A stretch of DNA of 64,000 nucleotides from Xylanibacter ruminicola (GTDB lineage: Bacteria; Bacteroidota; Bacteroidia; Bacteroidales; Bacteroidaceae), in the NCBI GenBank assembly GCA_015060625.1, contig SUYC01000005.1:105270-169269 (forward strand), read 5' to 3'. Position numbers and translations under genes: made by a program. Shown piece after piece: positions 1 through 8,387 of the stretch (positions within the stretch are counted from its first letter, which is position 1; each line of letters opens with the position of its first letter). A model generated the notes under the pieces. It had not been told where the DNA came from and did not search any database. It saw only the letters and a list, made by a program, of their open reading frames with translations.

Positions 1-294
1 TGTAGCGTTAGTGCCCTGAATCTGGGCGCGCCAGTCGAAATCGCCAATCTTACCATCCAGGATGAAACGGGCCAGACGCAGATTGAATGAGTTGGTGTGA
101 GCACCTTCGGTATCTTCGCCCTGATACTGCAGCATGCCGTAACCGCTGAACTTGATATTCTTTACCCATGCGGGTACCTCGATAGTGGCTTTCTCGGTAG
201 TAGCCTGTGTTTCTTCAACTTCTGTGCTTGTTTCTGCGCTTGCAGTGCAAACCGATGCGATAAGCAGTGCAAAAATACAAGTAAATTTCTTCAT
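1..294 (-). CDS. Phosphate-selective porin O/P family outer membrane protein (5' part only)
   Basis: The gene is cut by the left window edge; the first 98 codons are visible, starting at the ATG complementary to 292-294. Residues 1-20 form a signal peptide (MKK, a hydrophobic core, then an A-S-A-E type cleavage region). An acidic Glu/Thr-rich linker follows. From about residue 47 the sequence has the N-terminal strand pattern of OprO/OprP-like porins (KFSGYGMLQYQ, FNLRLARFILDGKIGDFDWRAQIQ). Such proteins are 16- to 18-stranded outer membrane barrels; in Bacteroidales their substrate is usually unknown, so a role in phosphate uptake is not implied. The family is likely but the specificity is open because only the start is in view. 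Confidence 0.72.
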   Translation of the reverse strand, partial: MKKFTCIFALLIASVCTASAETSTEVEETQATTEKATIEVPAWVKNIKFSGYGMLQYQGEDTEGAHTNSFNLRLARFILDGKIGDFDWRAQIQGTNAT

Positions 295-384
295 AATCTC
301 TTTTAGTTTAAATTAGTATGGCGCAAATATACGGAATAATTTGATTGCATCCAAATTTTTTTGCTCAAATGTTACTTTTAAATA

Positions 385-1836
385 TTATCGCTTTGTTAGT
401 AAAACAACATTTTCGACGTGTGGCGTGTGGGGGAACATGTCAACTGGCTGTACCTTTTCTACTTTGTAGTAGGCATCCATAGCCTGCAAGTCGCGAGCCT
501 GTGTGGCTGGGTTGCAAGATACATAGACGATACGCCCGGGAGCTGCATTCAGAATAGTTTTCACCACGTCGGGATGCATGCCGGCACGTGGAGGGTCGGT
601 GATGATCACGTCGGGGCGACCATGCTCGGCAATGAACTCGTCGGTGAGGATATCCTTCATGTCGCCTGCATAGAACAGGGTGTTGTCGATGTGGTTTACT
701 TCGGAGTTGATCTTGGCATCCTCGATAGCCTCGGGCACATATTCGATACCAATCACCTGGCGAGCCTGGCGTGCCACAAAGTTGGCAATGGTACCCGTGC
801 CGGTATAGAGGTCATAGACCAACTCGTTACCAGTCAGACCGGCAAAATTGCGGGCTACCGAGTACAGGTGGTAGGCCTGCTCGGTGTTGGTCTGATAAAA
901 ACTCTTGGGACCCACCTTGAACTTCAGATCCTCCATGAGTTCATAGATATGATCGTTGCCTTTGAATACCAGAATGTCCTGATCGCCGATGGTATCGTTG
1001 CACTTCTGGTTGTCGAGATACATCAGCGAACTGATTTGTGGGAACTTGTCGGCGATGTGCTGCAACAGACGCTGAGCCTGAGCCTCGCTTTCGGCGAGAG
1101 CTTCGGCAGATGTGCGATCATAGTGGAACTGTACTATCACCATCCACTCGCCACTGGCGCTGTTGCGGATGATGATGTCGCGCAGCAGTCCGGTCTGAGC
1201 ACGCAGATCAAAGAATGACAAGCCGTTGGCTATCGCATAGTCGCGCACCTCGTTGCGAATCTCGTTCTGCAGGTTGTCCATCAACCAGCATTTCTCGATA
1301 GGCAGAATCTTATCGAAAGCACCTGTGATATGGAATCCGATAGCAGGCACATCCTTCAGACTCTGGCTCTCTTCGTTAGGTAATGTCTGAATCTGTTCCT
1401 TAGTCAGATAACGCTTGTTGGCGCATCCGAAGTCAAGCTTGTTGCGATATTCCTGAGTGTGAACGCTGCCCAGGATAGGCATAAACTCGGGTAACTCTAT
1501 CTTACCGATGCGGTGCAGCTGGTCGTACACCTGCTGCTGCTTGAACTTGAGCTGCTCTTCGTAAGGCAGGTTCTGCCATTTGCAACCGCCACAAACGCCA
1601 AAATGGGCACAGAAGGGGGTCGCGCGTACATTACTATATTTAATGAATCTTACGACCTCGCCCTCGGCAAAGGAGTGTTTCTTGCGGCGAATCTGTATAT
1701 CGCACACATCGCCTGGCACACAGAAGGGCACAAACACCACCATATCATTCCAGTGGAATAAACATTTGCCTTCGGCAGCCACAGCTTCGATTACCACGCT
1801 CTCAAGGAGGGGTAATGGTTTTTTGTTTCTTGCCAT
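385..1836 (-). CDS. rlmD: 23S rRNA (uracil-5-)-methyltransferase RlmD/RumA
   Basis: SAM-dependent methyltransferase predicted to form m5U at U1939 of 23S rRNA. The 483-residue protein has an N-terminal TRAM-like OB domain (about 10-65), a Fe-S cluster motif with Cys spaced C-x5-C-x2-C (CAHFGVCGGC, about 75-85), a SAM-binding loop (YDLYTGTGTIA), the TDPPRAGMH motif and a catalytic-Cys motif (VYVSCNPATQARDL). KSFYQTN before the SAM loop is also typical. The start at 1836 (MARNKK) is preferred over an in-frame ATG eight codons upstream because the -7 element ends only about 22 bases upstream of it. It is transcribed divergently from ppdK. RlmD and other RumA paralogues cannot be separated by eye, but RlmD is the usual assignment for Bacteroidales proteins with the Fe-S motif. 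Confidence 0.88.
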   Translation of the reverse strand: MARNKKPLPLLESVVIEAVAAEGKCLFHWNDMVVFVPFCVPGDVCDIQIRRKKHSFAEGEVVRFIKYSNVRATPFCAHFGVCGGCKWQNLPYEEQLKFKQQQVYDQLHRIGKIELPEFMPILGSVHTQEYRNKLDFGCANKRYLTKEQIQTLPNEESQSLKDVPAIGFHITGAFDKILPIEKCWLMDNLQNEIRNEVRDYAIANGLSFFDLRAQTGLLRDIIIRNSASGEWMVIVQFHYDRTSAEALAESEAQAQRLLQHIADKFPQISSLMYLDNQKCNDTIGDQDILVFKGNDHIYELMEDLKFKVGPKSFYQTNTEQAYHLYSVARNFAGLTGNELVYDLYTGTGTIANFVARQARQVIGIEYVPEAIEDAKINSEVNHIDNTLFYAGDMKDILTDEFIAEHGRPDVIITDPPRAGMHPDVVKTILNAAPGRIVYVSCNPATQARDLQAMDAYYKVEKVQPVDMFPHTPHVENVVLLTKR

Positions 1837-1857
1837 AATCTTTATTGTTTTCGGGTG

Positions 1858-1889
1858 CAAAGTTAGTGCAAATCGCGCGAAAAACCAAA
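1858..1889 (-). promoter_or_regulatory. Bacteroidetes-type promoter of rlmD
   Basis: Read on the minus strand there is TAACTTTG (1865-1858) with TTG 20 bp upstream (1888-1886). This matches the TTTG-N19-21-TAnnTTTG pattern known for the Bacteroidetes primary sigma factor. It lies just ahead of the chosen rlmD start. Confidence 0.6.
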
Positions 1890-1958
1890 TTTATTCATGC
1901 GTTATAGGCTAAAAAAGTAAAAATGTAAGGTCGAGTTTGCAATTTTTGGCGTTTTTTT

Positions 1959-1989
1959 TTGTGTAATTGATTTAAATCTATTATCTTTG
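1959..1989 (+). promoter_or_regulatory. Bacteroidetes-type promoter of ppdK
   Basis: TTG at 1959-1961 and TATCTTTG at 1982-1989 are separated by 20 bp, a consensus spacing. The ATG of pyruvate phosphate dikinase lies 50 bp downstream, leaving a leader of roughly 45 nt. Confidence 0.65.
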
Positions 1990-2039
1990 CAAAATCTAAT
2001 CAAAAATAATTTATCATCAACAAATAATAAATATTACGT

Positions 2040-4760
2040 ATGAGTCAGAAAAGAGTTTATCTCTTCGGAAATGGAAAGGCCGAAGGAAACGCAAAGATGC
2101 GTGAGGAGCTTGGCGGTAAGGGTGCTAACCTTGCTGAGATGAACCACATTGGTGTGCCTGTTCCTCCAGGTTTTACAATCACCACAGATTGTTGTAATGA
2201 GTACTATCAGGTTGGTCAGCAGAAGATTATGGAACTGCTGAACGATGACGTGATGGCTGCCGTGAAGCACATTGAAAATTTGATGAACTGCAAGTTCGGA
2301 GATGCTCAGAATCCTCTGCTGGTATCTGTTCGTTCTGGTGCCCGTGCTTCTATGCCAGGTATGATGGACACCATCCTGAACCTTGGTTTGAACGACGAGG
2401 TGGCCGAGGGTATGGCAAAGAAAACTAATAATCCTCACTTCGTGTACGACTCTTATCGTCGTTTCGTACAGATGTACGGCGATGTTGTGCTCGAGATGAA
2501 GCCCGTGAATAAGACTGATATCGACCCATTCGAGGAGATTATCGAAAAGGTTAAGAAGGAGAGTGGTGTTGTGCTCGATAAGGACCTCTCAGTAGAGGAC
2601 CTGAAGAAGTTGGTTAAGCTGTTTAAGGCTGCCATCAAGGAGCGCACCGGTAAGGACTTCCCCAACGATCCTATCGAGCAGCTCTGGGGTGCTATCTGCG
2701 CTGTGTTCCGCAGCTGGATGAACGAGCGTGCCATCCTGTATCGTAAGATGGAAGGAATCCCCGACGAGTGGGGTACTGCCGTATCAGTAATGGCCATGGT
2801 ATTCGGTAATATGGGCGACACATCAGCTACTGGTGTTTGCTTCAGCCGTGATGCTGCTAATGGTGAGAACCTGTTCAACGGTGAGTATCTGGTGAACGCA
2901 CAGGGTGAGGACGTTGTGGCTGGTATCCGTACCCCACAGCAGATTACCAAGATTGGTTCACAGCGCTGGGCTGAGCGTGCTGGTATCTCTGAGGAGGAGC
3001 GCGTGGCCAAGTATCCTTCGATGGAGGAGGCTATGCCTGAGATCTATGCCGAGCTGAATGGCATTCAGGACAAGCTGGAGCACCACTATCACGATATGCA
3101 GGATATGGAGTTCACCGTACAGGAGGGCAAGCTGTGGTTCCTGCAGACACGTAACGGTAAGCGTACTGGTGCTGCTATGGTTAAGATTGCTATCGACCTG
3201 CTGCACGAGGGTATGATTGATGAGAAGACTGCTATCCAGCGCTGCGAGCCTCAGAAACTCGACGAGCTGCTGCACCCAGTATTCGATAAGAAGGCTTTGA
3301 CTTCGGCTAAGGTTATCGCTCAGGGTCTGCCTGCTTCTCCAGGTGCTGCATGCGGTCAGATTGTATTCCATGCCGACGATGCTAAGGAGTGGCACGAGAA
3401 TGGTCACAAGGTAGTGCTCGTTCGTATCGAGACCTCTCCTGAGGACCTGGCTGGTATGGCTGCTGCCGAGGGTATTCTGACCGCTCGTGGTGGTATGACC
3501 TCTCACGCTGCCGTTGTGGCTCGTGGTATGGGTAAGTGCTGCGTATCGGGTGTAGGTGCTCTGAACGTAAGCTATAAGGATAAGACTGTTGAGATCGATG
3601 GCGTAACATATAAGGAGGGTGACTACATCTCTCTGAACGGTACAACCGGTCAGGTATATGCTGGCGAGGTTCCAACAAAGGCTGCCGAGCTTTCGGGCGA
3701 CTTCAAGGAGCTGATGGACCTGTGCGACAAGTACACCAAGCTGCAGGTTCGTACCAATGCTGATACTCCACACGATGCACAGGTGGCTCGCGCTTTCGGT
3801 GCTAAGGGTATCGGTCTGACACGTACCGAACACATGTTCTTCGAGGACCAGAAGATTGTTGCTATGCGCGAGATGATTCTGGCCGACAGTGTTGCCGGAC
3901 GTGAGAAGGCTCTGGCTAAGTTGCTGCCTTACCAGAAGGCTGACTTCAAGGGTATCCTCGAGGCTATGGACGGACTGCCCGTTAACATCCGTCTGCTCGA
4001 TCCCCCTCTCCACGAGTTCGTTCCCCACGATCTGGCTGGTCAGCAGACCATGGCTAAGGAGATGGGCGTAAGCTTGGAGGAAATCCAGCGCCGTGTTGAC
4101 TCACTCGCTGAGAACAATCCTATGCTGGGTCACCGTGGTTGCCGTCTGGGTATCACATTCCCTGAGATTACCGCTATGCAGACCAAGGCTATCCTTTCTG
4201 CAGCTTGCGAGTTGAAGAAGGAGGGTAAGAACCCAATGCCTGAGATTATGGTTCCGCTGATTGGTACTATCAACGAGCTCAAGCAGCAGAAGGAAGTTAT
4301 CCAGTATGCCGCTAAGGAGGTATTCGCTGAGTATGGTATCGAGGTTGAGTTCGAGATTGGTACAATGATTGAGATTCCACGTGCTGCCCTCACAGCCGAT
4401 CTGATTGCTGCGGAGGCTCAGTACTTCTCATTCGGTACTAACGACCTGACTCAGATGACCTTCGGTTACAGCCGCGACGATATCGCATCGTTCCTGCCTG
4501 TTTACCTCGACAAGAAGATTCTGAAGGTTGACCCATTCCAGGTACTCGACCAGAAGGGTGTTGGCCGTCTCATCAAGTTTGCTGTGAAGGAAGGTCGTGA
4601 GGTACGTCCTGACCTGCGTTGCGGTATCTGTGGTGAGCATGGTGGTGAGCCCAGCTCTGTGAAGTTCTGCGCTAAGATTGGCATGAACTACGCATCTTGT
4701 TCTCCATTCCGCGTGCCCATCGCCCGCCTCGCCGCCGCGCAGGCTGCTGTTGAGGAGTAA
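2040..4760 (+). CDS. ppdK: Pyruvate, phosphate dikinase
   Basis: Interconverts pyruvate, ATP and phosphate with PEP, AMP and pyrophosphate; in anaerobic Bacteroidales it works at the PEP/pyruvate node. The 906-residue length fits the family (about 870-910). The N-terminal ATP-grasp-like nucleotide domain contains GGKGANLAEM and the VSVRSGARASMPGMMDT segment. The swivelling phosphohistidine domain has GGMTSHAAVVARG with the catalytic His near residue 489. The C-terminal TIM-barrel has GLTRTEHMFF, FSFGTNDLTQMTFG and the CGICGEHGG segment with the catalytic Cys. It stands alone, with a consensus promoter upstream and a strong hairpin terminator just after the stop. Codon use is that of a highly expressed gene (many GGT, CGT and AAG codons). 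Confidence 0.97.
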   Translation: MSQKRVYLFGNGKAEGNAKMREELGGKGANLAEMNHIGVPVPPGFTITTDCCNEYYQVGQQKIMELLNDDVMAAVKHIENLMNCKFGDAQNPLLVSVRSGARASMPGMMDTILNLGLNDEVAEGMAKKTNNPHFVYDSYRRFVQMYGDVVLEMKPVNKTDIDPFEEIIEKVKKESGVVLDKDLSVEDLKKLVKLFKAAIKERTGKDFPNDPIEQLWGAICAVFRSWMNERAILYRKMEGIPDEWGTAVSVMAMVFGNMGDTSATGVCFSRDAANGENLFNGEYLVNAQGEDVVAGIRTPQQITKIGSQRWAERAGISEEERVAKYPSMEEAMPEIYAELNGIQDKLEHHYHDMQDMEFTVQEGKLWFLQTRNGKRTGAAMVKIAIDLLHEGMIDEKTAIQRCEPQKLDELLHPVFDKKALTSAKVIAQGLPASPGAACGQIVFHADDAKEWHENGHKVVLVRIETSPEDLAGMAAAEGILTARGGMTSHAAVVARGMGKCCVSGVGALNVSYKDKTVEIDGVTYKEGDYISLNGTTGQVYAGEVPTKAAELSGDFKELMDLCDKYTKLQVRTNADTPHDAQVARAFGAKGIGLTRTEHMFFEDQKIVAMREMILADSVAGREKALAKLLPYQKADFKGILEAMDGLPVNIRLLDPPLHEFVPHDLAGQQTMAKEMGVSLEEIQRRVDSLAENNPMLGHRGCRLGITFPEITAMQTKAILSAACELKKEGKNPMPEIMVPLIGTINELKQQKEVIQYAAKEVFAEYGIEVEFEIGTMIEIPRAALTADLIAAEAQYFSFGTNDLTQMTFGYSRDDIASFLPVYLDKKILKVDPFQVLDQKGVGRLIKFAVKEGREVRPDLRCGICGEHGGEPSSVKFCAKIGMNYASCSPFRVPIARLAAAQAAVEE

Positions 4761-4785
4761 TCCCTTCAATCACTATAAAAAAGAA

Positions 4786-4818
4786 CCCCGTCAAGTTTTA
4801 CCTTGGCGGGGATTTTTT
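4786..4818 (+). terminator. Rho-independent terminator after ppdK
   Basis: CCCCGTCAAG (4786-4795) pairs with CTTGGCGGGG (4802-4811), ten pairs with one G-T wobble, around the loop TTTTAC. A T-run follows at 4813-4818. It is 25 bp downstream of the ppdK stop. Confidence 0.85.
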
Positions 4819-4834
4819 GTTTGTCTTGTTTATA

Positions 4835-5254
4835 TTAATCTTTTAAGCAACCAATGGGAACCACAAATATGCCGTCTGGCCTTTGGTATGCATAAGGCCC
4901 AACTGCTGTAAGAACCATCTTAAATGAAGGCTTTTTCATTTTCGTTGTATCAATGGTGTTTGCAAGCGTATTCAATGCATCAGCACCATCGTTTATCAGC
5001 TTTTCGCCGCCAAGTTTTACCTCTATCAGTCCATACGTGCCGTTGCGGCGATGCAACACGGTGTCGCACTCAAGCCCTGAACTGTCGCGATAATGATAGA
5101 GCTTCCCATCAAGTGCTTCAGCAAATACACGAAGGTCGCGTACAGCCATATCTTCGAAGATAAGACCAAATGAGTCCAAATTGTTTATCAGGTCTTTTGG
5201 ACCTAAACCTAATGATGCCGTACCAATGCTTGGGTCAACGAAATGACGAGTATC
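4835..5254 (-). pseudogene. C-terminal remnant of an AAA+ ATPase with DUF4143 domain
   Basis: Only the C-terminal part (about 140 codons) of a Bacteroidetes AAA/DUF4143 ATPase, normally near 400 residues, remains. The open frame is closed by a TGA at 5261-5263, and the recognisable family sequence begins at DTRHFVDPSI and runs through LGLGPKDLINNL, FGLIFEDMAVRDLRVFAE, HYRDSSGLECD and IEVKLGGEKLINDGA to a normal end (FVVPIGCLKD). The N-terminal Walker A/B ATPase half is missing, and no ATG precedes the conserved block (the first possible starts are TTG or an internal ATG). It is probably inactive. Full-length relatives occur in many copies in Bacteroidales genomes and have no settled function. 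The upstream region carries three sets of short direct repeats. Confidence 0.8.
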
Positions 5255-5333
5255 TATCCATCATTTTATTCGTTGTTGATTTTGTGCGCAAAGTTACAGA
5301 TTTATATTGAATTGTCCAAATTTTTTTTGATTT

Positions 5334-5402
5334 TTCGGTTGTTTGTGGTGATTTTGTTCGGTCGTTTGTGAAAGTTTGGTTCGGTTGTTTGTAATTTTGT
5401 AT
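5334..5402. repeat. Three tandem copies of a 23-bp degenerate repeat
   Basis: TTCGG begins at 5334, 5357 and 5380, exactly 23 bp apart, each followed by T(T/C)GTTTGT. The third unit has diverged at its 3' end. The repeats lie upstream of the decayed DUF4143 ATPase, in a T-rich non-coding stretch. Confidence 0.7.
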
Positions 5403-5412
5403 GGGGATTTTT

Positions 5413-5503
5413 ATTGAAAAGTGTAGTTTTGGGGTGCTAAAACTCATTGAAAAGTGTAGTTTATTTGCACTGAGTAAAATTACTCACACCACTGAGTAAA
5501 ATT
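5413..5503. repeat. Two further direct-repeat pairs upstream of the ATPase remnant
   Basis: ATTGAAAAGTGTAGTTT occurs at 5413-5429 and again at 5446-5462 (33 bp apart). CACTGAGTAAAATT occurs at 5468-5481 and 5490-5503 (22 bp apart). The first of these overlaps an inverted repeat, TGAGTA-AAAT-TACTCA (5471-5486). Apart from these repeats I see no gene between 5260 and 5529. Confidence 0.75.
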
Positions 5504-5529
5504 TTAATTTAATTCTAAATGCTTGACTA

Positions 5530-6012
5530 TTAGTTGATTAGTGAATATAAATAACTACCAAAACTTGCCAAAGCCCATATCATAAGAGCAATGAGTATAA
5601 GTAGGATGATTAGTATAACGGCTGATTGTATAGCTTTTTGATTCACCTCCTTTGTTACGGTCACGTTGCCGTCAACAAATCCTTGAATCATCGCCATGTT
5701 CTTAGTGTTAGCGCGGTGGAATACATCAATAACGTCGCCAATAAAGAATGGTATCATACCCAATAGCACATCACGGAGTGCATTGTTGATAATGGCAAGG
5801 GTAAGGGGGATACTTTTGATGACACGAGTTGAGAAATAGATAAAAGGTACTACGCATAATATGGTTATCATATCGCCCCATCCAGGAATGATTCCAATGA
5901 TGGCGTCAAGATAATAGCGATCCATGTAACGAGTGATATCGTTCATTGTCTGATAGACTTTATTGTCCATCAGACGTTTCCTTTGTAACAGTCTTTTTTC
6001 GTCTTTATTCAT
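5530..6012 (-). CDS. DUF4112 domain membrane protein
   Basis: A 160-residue protein with the DUF4112 signature: a short basic N-terminus, then MDRYYLDAIIGIIPGWGDMIT (about 31-51), hydrophobic segments at about 50-75 and 80-100, IGDVIDVFHRANTKNMAMI, and a C-terminal transmembrane helix (about 132-157). The family is small, membrane-bound and of unknown function. Its start codon overlaps the stop of the upstream minus-strand gene by 4 bp (ATGA type), so the two are probably translationally coupled. Confidence 0.8.
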   Translation of the reverse strand: MNKDEKRLLQRKRLMDNKVYQTMNDITRYMDRYYLDAIIGIIPGWGDMITILCVVPFIYFSTRVIKSIPLTLAIINNALRDVLLGMIPFFIGDVIDVFHRANTKNMAMIQGFVDGNVTVTKEVNQKAIQSAVILIILLILIALMIWALASFGSYLYSLIN

Positions 6013-6506
6013 TTATTCTTCTTTTGAATATCACGATAGTCTGCGAGCAGGTTCCAAATGCCGTCTTCTGATAGAACTCCGCGTTTGAGGTCTGGGGGAA
6101 GTTTTCCTGCTTCATCAGCAGCAAAGTCCAATTTCCACAACTCACTACCATAGTATTTGCTGAGTTCGGCAATATCATCTTTGATAGCCTTCAGAGAATC
6201 TACAGTCCCATCCTTGATGGCAGCCAAGGCATAATTAAAACGTTGCTCCATCCACTTTATTCGCTCAATTTGTAATAGCTTGCAAATCGGGTCCTCTCTG
6301 ATAATCTTTGGTGCAGACTTTCCTGCCAGTACAAGCACTTTCTTGCCATTGCGATAAATATGTAGCTGGCGAGAACGGACTACGGCAGTCAGTTCTGAAT
6401 CATCCTGTATGGCTATCCATAGAGAATGATATTGACCATCCTTTTCGAATAGCTTGCGTTGCAGGTGCGAGCACATGTTTATCGTATCGATGGTTATCAT
6501 ACTCAA
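6009..6506 (-). CDS. Hypothetical protein coupled to DUF4112 gene
   Basis: A 165-residue soluble protein that I cannot place in a family. The N-terminal half looks like a small beta-rich domain (QYHSLWIAIQDDSELTAVVRSRQLHIYRNGKKVLVLAG), and the C-terminal half is helical and charged (about 80-165). There is no signal peptide or membrane segment. Its last codons overlap the DUF4112 start, so the two proteins may act together. The 135 bp upstream hold nothing else I can recognise. Confidence 0.65.
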   Translation of the reverse strand: MSMITIDTINMCSHLQRKLFEKDGQYHSLWIAIQDDSELTAVVRSRQLHIYRNGKKVLVLAGKSAPKIIREDPICKLLQIERIKWMEQRFNYALAAIKDGTVDSLKAIKDDIAELSKYYGSELWKLDFAADEAGKLPPDLKRGVLSEDGIWNLLADYRDIQKKNK

Positions 6507-6641
6507 TCAAACAGTTTCTTCCAAATCCACAAAAATGTTACAGCACCAACAACACAGAATACGAAATATTCTTATAATCATGTCGCAAAGATATGTATTC
6601 TCTCTGTTATATCATGTTTTTGCTCTCAAGATTAGAATACT

Positions 6642-6842
6642 TTACTGCTTTTCCTTTGTAAATGCGTAAACGCCCATTGTTGGCAGAATAACTAATAGCA
6701 GTAATGCAATCTCTACCAATGCGTACGACCCGAAATAATCTACCAGTGTCTGGAATTTTATGATTCCATCAACCAGCAAGACTAAAAGGGCAAACCAGCA
6801 AAGAGAAAATATAGCAGAATACTTGATTTTCCTTTTCTTCAT
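6642..6842 (-). CDS. Small two-helix membrane protein
   Basis: A 66-residue protein with a basic N-terminus (MKKRKIKYS), two hydrophobic helices (about 11-30 and 41-58) and a short charged tail. Its start overlaps the stop of the carbonic anhydrase gene by 4 bp, so it is probably co-translated with it. No family is recognised. A role linked to bicarbonate or the membrane is only a guess from the neighbour. Confidence 0.6.
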   Translation of the reverse strand: MKKRKIKYSAIFSLCWFALLVLLVDGIIKFQTLVDYFGSYALVEIALLLLVILPTMGVYAFTKEKQ

Positions 6843-7381
6843 TGTATCTCCTCCAATGCTCCTGTTTCTGAATCAATGATAAAACCACGAACTACAATAT
6901 CCTTTGGTACAAGTGGATGAGTCTTGACGGTTTCTACTGTCTTACGAACAGATGTAGGTGTGTCCTTAAATCCTTCCAACCATTGGTTGAGATCAATGCC
7001 ACACTTGCGGATGGTGTCGAGTGTGTCGTCTGTCACACCACGGGCAATCATCTCGTGATGGAAATGGTCATAGCTCATATGGCAGGCTCCACAATGCGAG
7101 TGAGCCACGACCATGATTTCCTCCACGCCCAGTTCATAGATGGCAACAATCAAACTGCGCATGGCAGAGTCGAAAGCTGAGATAACCAGGCCTCCTGCGT
7201 TCTTGATAATCTTTGCGTCACCATTTTTAAGACCGAGAGCCGCAGGGAGTAGTTCTGTCAGTCGGGTATCCATGCATGAAAGTACCGCCAGTTTCTTATC
7301 GGGGTACTTGTCTGTCAGATACTTTTCATAGCCTTTTTGAGCCACAAACTCCTTATTGAAATCAATAATCTGGTCTATCAT
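6839..7381 (-). CDS. Beta-class carbonic anhydrase
   Basis: Zinc enzyme that hydrates CO2 to bicarbonate, probably cytoplasmic and supplying bicarbonate for carboxylations. The 180-residue protein shows the zinc ligands of the beta class: Cys and the Asp/Arg dyad in SCMDTRLTE (about 32-40), and His and Cys in AHSHCGACHM (about 90-99). Between them are KIIKNAGG and RSLIVAIYELGVEE, typical of the short Bacteroidetes/Firmicutes branch. The start at 7381 (MIDQIIDFNKEF) is preferred over an in-frame ATG seven codons upstream because it matches where the family normally begins. The gene is first in a two-gene unit with the small membrane protein. Confidence 0.9.
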   Translation of the reverse strand: MIDQIIDFNKEFVAQKGYEKYLTDKYPDKKLAVLSCMDTRLTELLPAALGLKNGDAKIIKNAGGLVISAFDSAMRSLIVAIYELGVEEIMVVAHSHCGACHMSYDHFHHEMIARGVTDDTLDTIRKCGIDLNQWLEGFKDTPTSVRKTVETVKTHPLVPKDIVVRGFIIDSETGALEEIQ

Positions 7382-7489
7382 ACACATAATGCCTAAATAC
7401 ATTTAAAACTGCTGGCAAAAATACGAATTGTTGCTGACTTTTTACTATATTTGTGCGATATTTAACAAAAGTTGGTTCTCAAACAGAAT

Positions 7490-8197
7490 ATGATGTTCAA
7501 GGATAAAGTTGCCGTAGTGACGGGCGGGGCTCAAGGTATAGGCCGCTGTATCGTCGAGGAGTTTCAGAAGGCTGGTGCTCAGGTTTGCGTGATTGATAAG
7601 CAAGAAGGCGACCATTTTGTGGGCGACATTGCCGACAAGCAGATCTTGGAGCGATTTGCCCAGGAGGTTATTGCGAAGTATGGTCACATTGATTACCTTA
7701 TCAATAATGCCCTGCCTATCATGAAAGGCCTCGACGAATGCAGTTACGAGGAGTTTCTGTATGCCATGAATGTAGGTGTTACTGCCCCGTTTTACCTCAC
7801 TAAGCTCTTTGGTCCACATTTCGCAGAGGGAGCAGCTATCGTTAACATCTCTTCTTCTCGCGATCGCATGAGCCAACCCCAGACGGAGAGCTACACTGCT
7901 GCCAAGGGAGGTCTTGCAGCCCTTACGCATGCCCTGGCAGTCAGTCTTGCCGGACGTGTCCGTGTTAACTCCATCTCTCCAGGTTGGATAGATACAGCCT
8001 ATACCATCTACGAAGGTCCCGATGCTGTTCAGCAGCCTGCTGGCCGTGTAGGTAATCCGCTTGATATTGCTAATATGGTACTCTATCTCTGTTCCTATAA
8101 GGCTGGTTTCATTACTGGCGAAAATATCTGTATCGATGGCGGTATGACTCGCCAGATGATTTATCACGGGGATAATGGTTGGAAATTAGAATTATAG
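7490..8197 (+). CDS. SDR family NAD(P)-dependent oxidoreductase
   Basis: Classical short-chain dehydrogenase/reductase of about 235 residues. It has the cofactor loop TGGAQGIGR (about 11-19), the structural motif INNA (about 75), the catalytic Ser in NISSSRDR, and the catalytic Tyr/Lys in SYTAAKGG. SPGWIDT and the C-terminal GENICIDGGMTRQM are also canonical. The substrate cannot be read from sequence. The start is taken at 7490 (MMFKDKV); an earlier in-frame ATG at 7472 would add six residues before the usual start of the fold. TATATTTG at 7446-7453 is a plausible -7 element. Confidence 0.88.
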   Translation: MMFKDKVAVVTGGAQGIGRCIVEEFQKAGAQVCVIDKQEGDHFVGDIADKQILERFAQEVIAKYGHIDYLINNALPIMKGLDECSYEEFLYAMNVGVTAPFYLTKLFGPHFAEGAAIVNISSSRDRMSQPQTESYTAAKGGLAALTHALAVSLAGRVRVNSISPGWIDTAYTIYEGPDAVQQPAGRVGNPLDIANMVLYLCSYKAGFITGENICIDGGMTRQMIYHGDNGWKLEL

Positions 8198-8320
8198 ACT
8201 TTCCCACAAGAAAATGTATGAGAAATCCCTGCAGGTATCCACTCTATGTATATCGGTGAAGTTGTAAATGCTTGGAAGAAATAAGGCGAGTTATCTCGAA
8301 CCTGTCAATCCATAAACAAA
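8198..8320 (+). other. Intergenic stretch with a possible gene-end remnant
   Basis: No complete gene is visible. At 8225-8284 one frame reads IPAGIHSMYIGEVVNAWKK followed by TAA, which looks like the end of a real protein, but the frame is closed by a TGA just upstream. It may be the last 19 codons of a deleted gene. The parent family is not recognised. Confidence 0.3.
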
Positions 8321-8350
8321 GCGAGGAATCCCATTTCTGAGACTCCTCGC
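8321..8350 (-). terminator. Hairpin terminator, minus strand
   Basis: GCGAGGA (8321-8327) pairs with TCCTCGC (8344-8350). Further TC/GA and CA/TG pairs extend the stem across two mismatches. Read on the minus strand it is followed by TTTGTTT, so it probably ends transcription of the gene whose stop is at 8388. Confidence 0.6.
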
Positions 8351-8387
8351 AAATCCTCTTTCGAGGCATATAGAGAGTTTCTGGAAA

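Noticed and set aside
2958..4028. Long antisense frame opposite ppdK
   Set aside because: A shadow of a highly codon-biased gene; no motifs.
5334..5503. CRISPR array
   Set aside because: The repeats are short, tandem and of three different kinds, without unique spacers or cas genes.
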